DNA of 64,000 nucleotides from Polaribacter sp. IC073 (GTDB lineage: Bacteria; Bacteroidota; Bacteroidia; Flavobacteriales; Flavobacteriaceae). The stretch is from positions 20,810-84,809 of the forward strand of contig NZ_VORS01000011.1 in assembly GCF_007997075.1 (NCBI RefSeq), in the 5' to 3' direction. The position numbers and the translations under genes are program-made. The notes under the pieces were generated by a model. It saw only the letters and a program-made list of their open reading frames with translations. It was not told where the DNA came from and did no database searches. Shown here in pieces: positions 63,822-64,000 of this stretch (its first letter is position 1; each line of letters begins with the position of its first letter).

Positions 63822-63865
63822 AAGTGACTATAATTAAGTGTTTAATTTTTAGTCAACCTATTTCA

Positions 63866-63923
63866 GGAAAGTACTTGGATTCAATGTTCTAACGCAACAA
63901 AGCGTTTTTATTTTTTGATGATA
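63866..63923 (-). mobile_element. Probable 3' end of an IS30-family element
   Basis: After the transposase stop, the minus strand reads aacgctttgttgcgttagaa then cattgaatcc, which resembles the terminal repeats I recall for flavobacterial IS30 elements. The other end is outside the window, so the boundary cannot be confirmed. Confidence 0.45.
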
Positions 63924-64000
63924 CTAAGCTACAAATTTAAGTTCATTATCCATCATTTCTTTTGGTGTTTTATAACCTATTACTTTTCGAGGTCTATTGT
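63924..64000 (-). CDS. IS30-family transposase, C-terminal fragment (runs off the window)
   Basis: The frame from 64000 to the TAG at 63924 encodes NRPRKVIGYKTPKEMMDNEL and a short tail KFVA. NRPRKxxGYKTP is the characteristic C-terminal motif of IS30 transposases. The N-terminal part is beyond the right edge, so integrity cannot be judged. Confidence 0.8.
   Translation of the reverse strand, partial: NRPRKVIGYKTPKEMMDNELKFVA

Larger units (their letters stand above)
62474..63865 (-). mobile_element. IS3-family insertion sequence, probably inactive
   Basis: Terminal inverted repeats tgatataggttgac (62474-62487) and gtcaacctatttca (63852-63865; complement tgaaataggttgac) differ at one of 14 bases. 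Length 1392 bp. It carries orfA and a frame-shifted orfB on the minus strand with a programmed -1 site. Flanking bases (tac and gga) show no target duplication, which suggests rearrangement or an imprecise end call. Confidence 0.85.

Overview
The window is low-GC DNA with the hallmarks of a marine member of the Flavobacteriaceae (Polaribacter/Tenacibaculum-like; genus is inference). The evidence is type IX secretion (T9SS) C-terminal signals of types A and B, PorP/SprF, GldD and GldE, TonB receptors with a carboxypeptidase-D-like plug extension, DUF4230 and DUF3098 proteins, Bacteroidota-type -7 promoter boxes (TAnnTTTG), and several short intergenic repeats that resemble ones I recall from this family. 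No rRNA, tRNA or CRISPR array was found.

Layout. 1-5.7 kb: the 3' part of a repeat-rich surface adhesin with its PorP/SprF and OmpA partners. 5.8-11.8 kb: ileS, a DksA-like gene, lspA and two small exported or membrane proteins. 11.9-18.4 kb: an accessory block on the minus strand with a T9SS-secreted protein, an unlisted 58-residue exported peptide, a LuxR-type response regulator and its kinase, a multi-pass membrane protein with a decayed tandem copy, and a 133-residue unknown. A 22-bp motif recurs upstream of several of these genes, so this is the best candidate for an undescribed signalling and surface-protein system. 18.5-22.5 kb: uvrC and a patatin-Omp85 protein. 22.5-31.3 kb: a putative phosphate island (PiT-PhoU transporter, porin, divergent TonB receptor and beta-helix lipoprotein) with 11-bp-period Pho-box-like repeats and a candidate small RNA. 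31.3-38.8 kb: a metal-binding lipoprotein, an EamA transporter, a paired M16 peptidase, rplU-rpmA and waaA.

38.9-47.7 kb: a YeeE/YedE sulfur-transport pair running into a molybdenum-cofactor operon (moaA, moeA, moaC, a MobB-MobA fusion, moeB-like). Two unrelated genes interrupt it, one of them a four-helix-bundle gene flanked by inverted repeats. A membrane MutS-like ATPase follows. 47.8-53.6 kb: mutY-ssb-gldE-gldD on the minus strand, divergent from HU, a 30-residue basic protein and rng, which has a structured leader. 53.8-59.6 kb: a secreted nuclease-like protein divergent from a TonB receptor and DUF5689 lipoprotein, then mce. 59.7-62.3 kb: ftsX-DUF3098-uppP-truB. 62.5-64 kb: an IS3-family element with a canonical -1 frameshift site and a second, disabling frameshift, next to the end of an IS30-family element that runs off the window.

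Functional links: the adhesin, PorP/SprF, OmpA, GldD/E and the T9SS cargo belong to surface display and gliding. PiT, the porin, the TonB receptors and the secreted phosphoesterase suggest scavenging of phosphate or organic phosphorus. The Moco operon supplies a molybdoenzyme that lies outside the window. Coordinates come from reading the sequence by eye. Family names are from recognised motifs, not from database searches.
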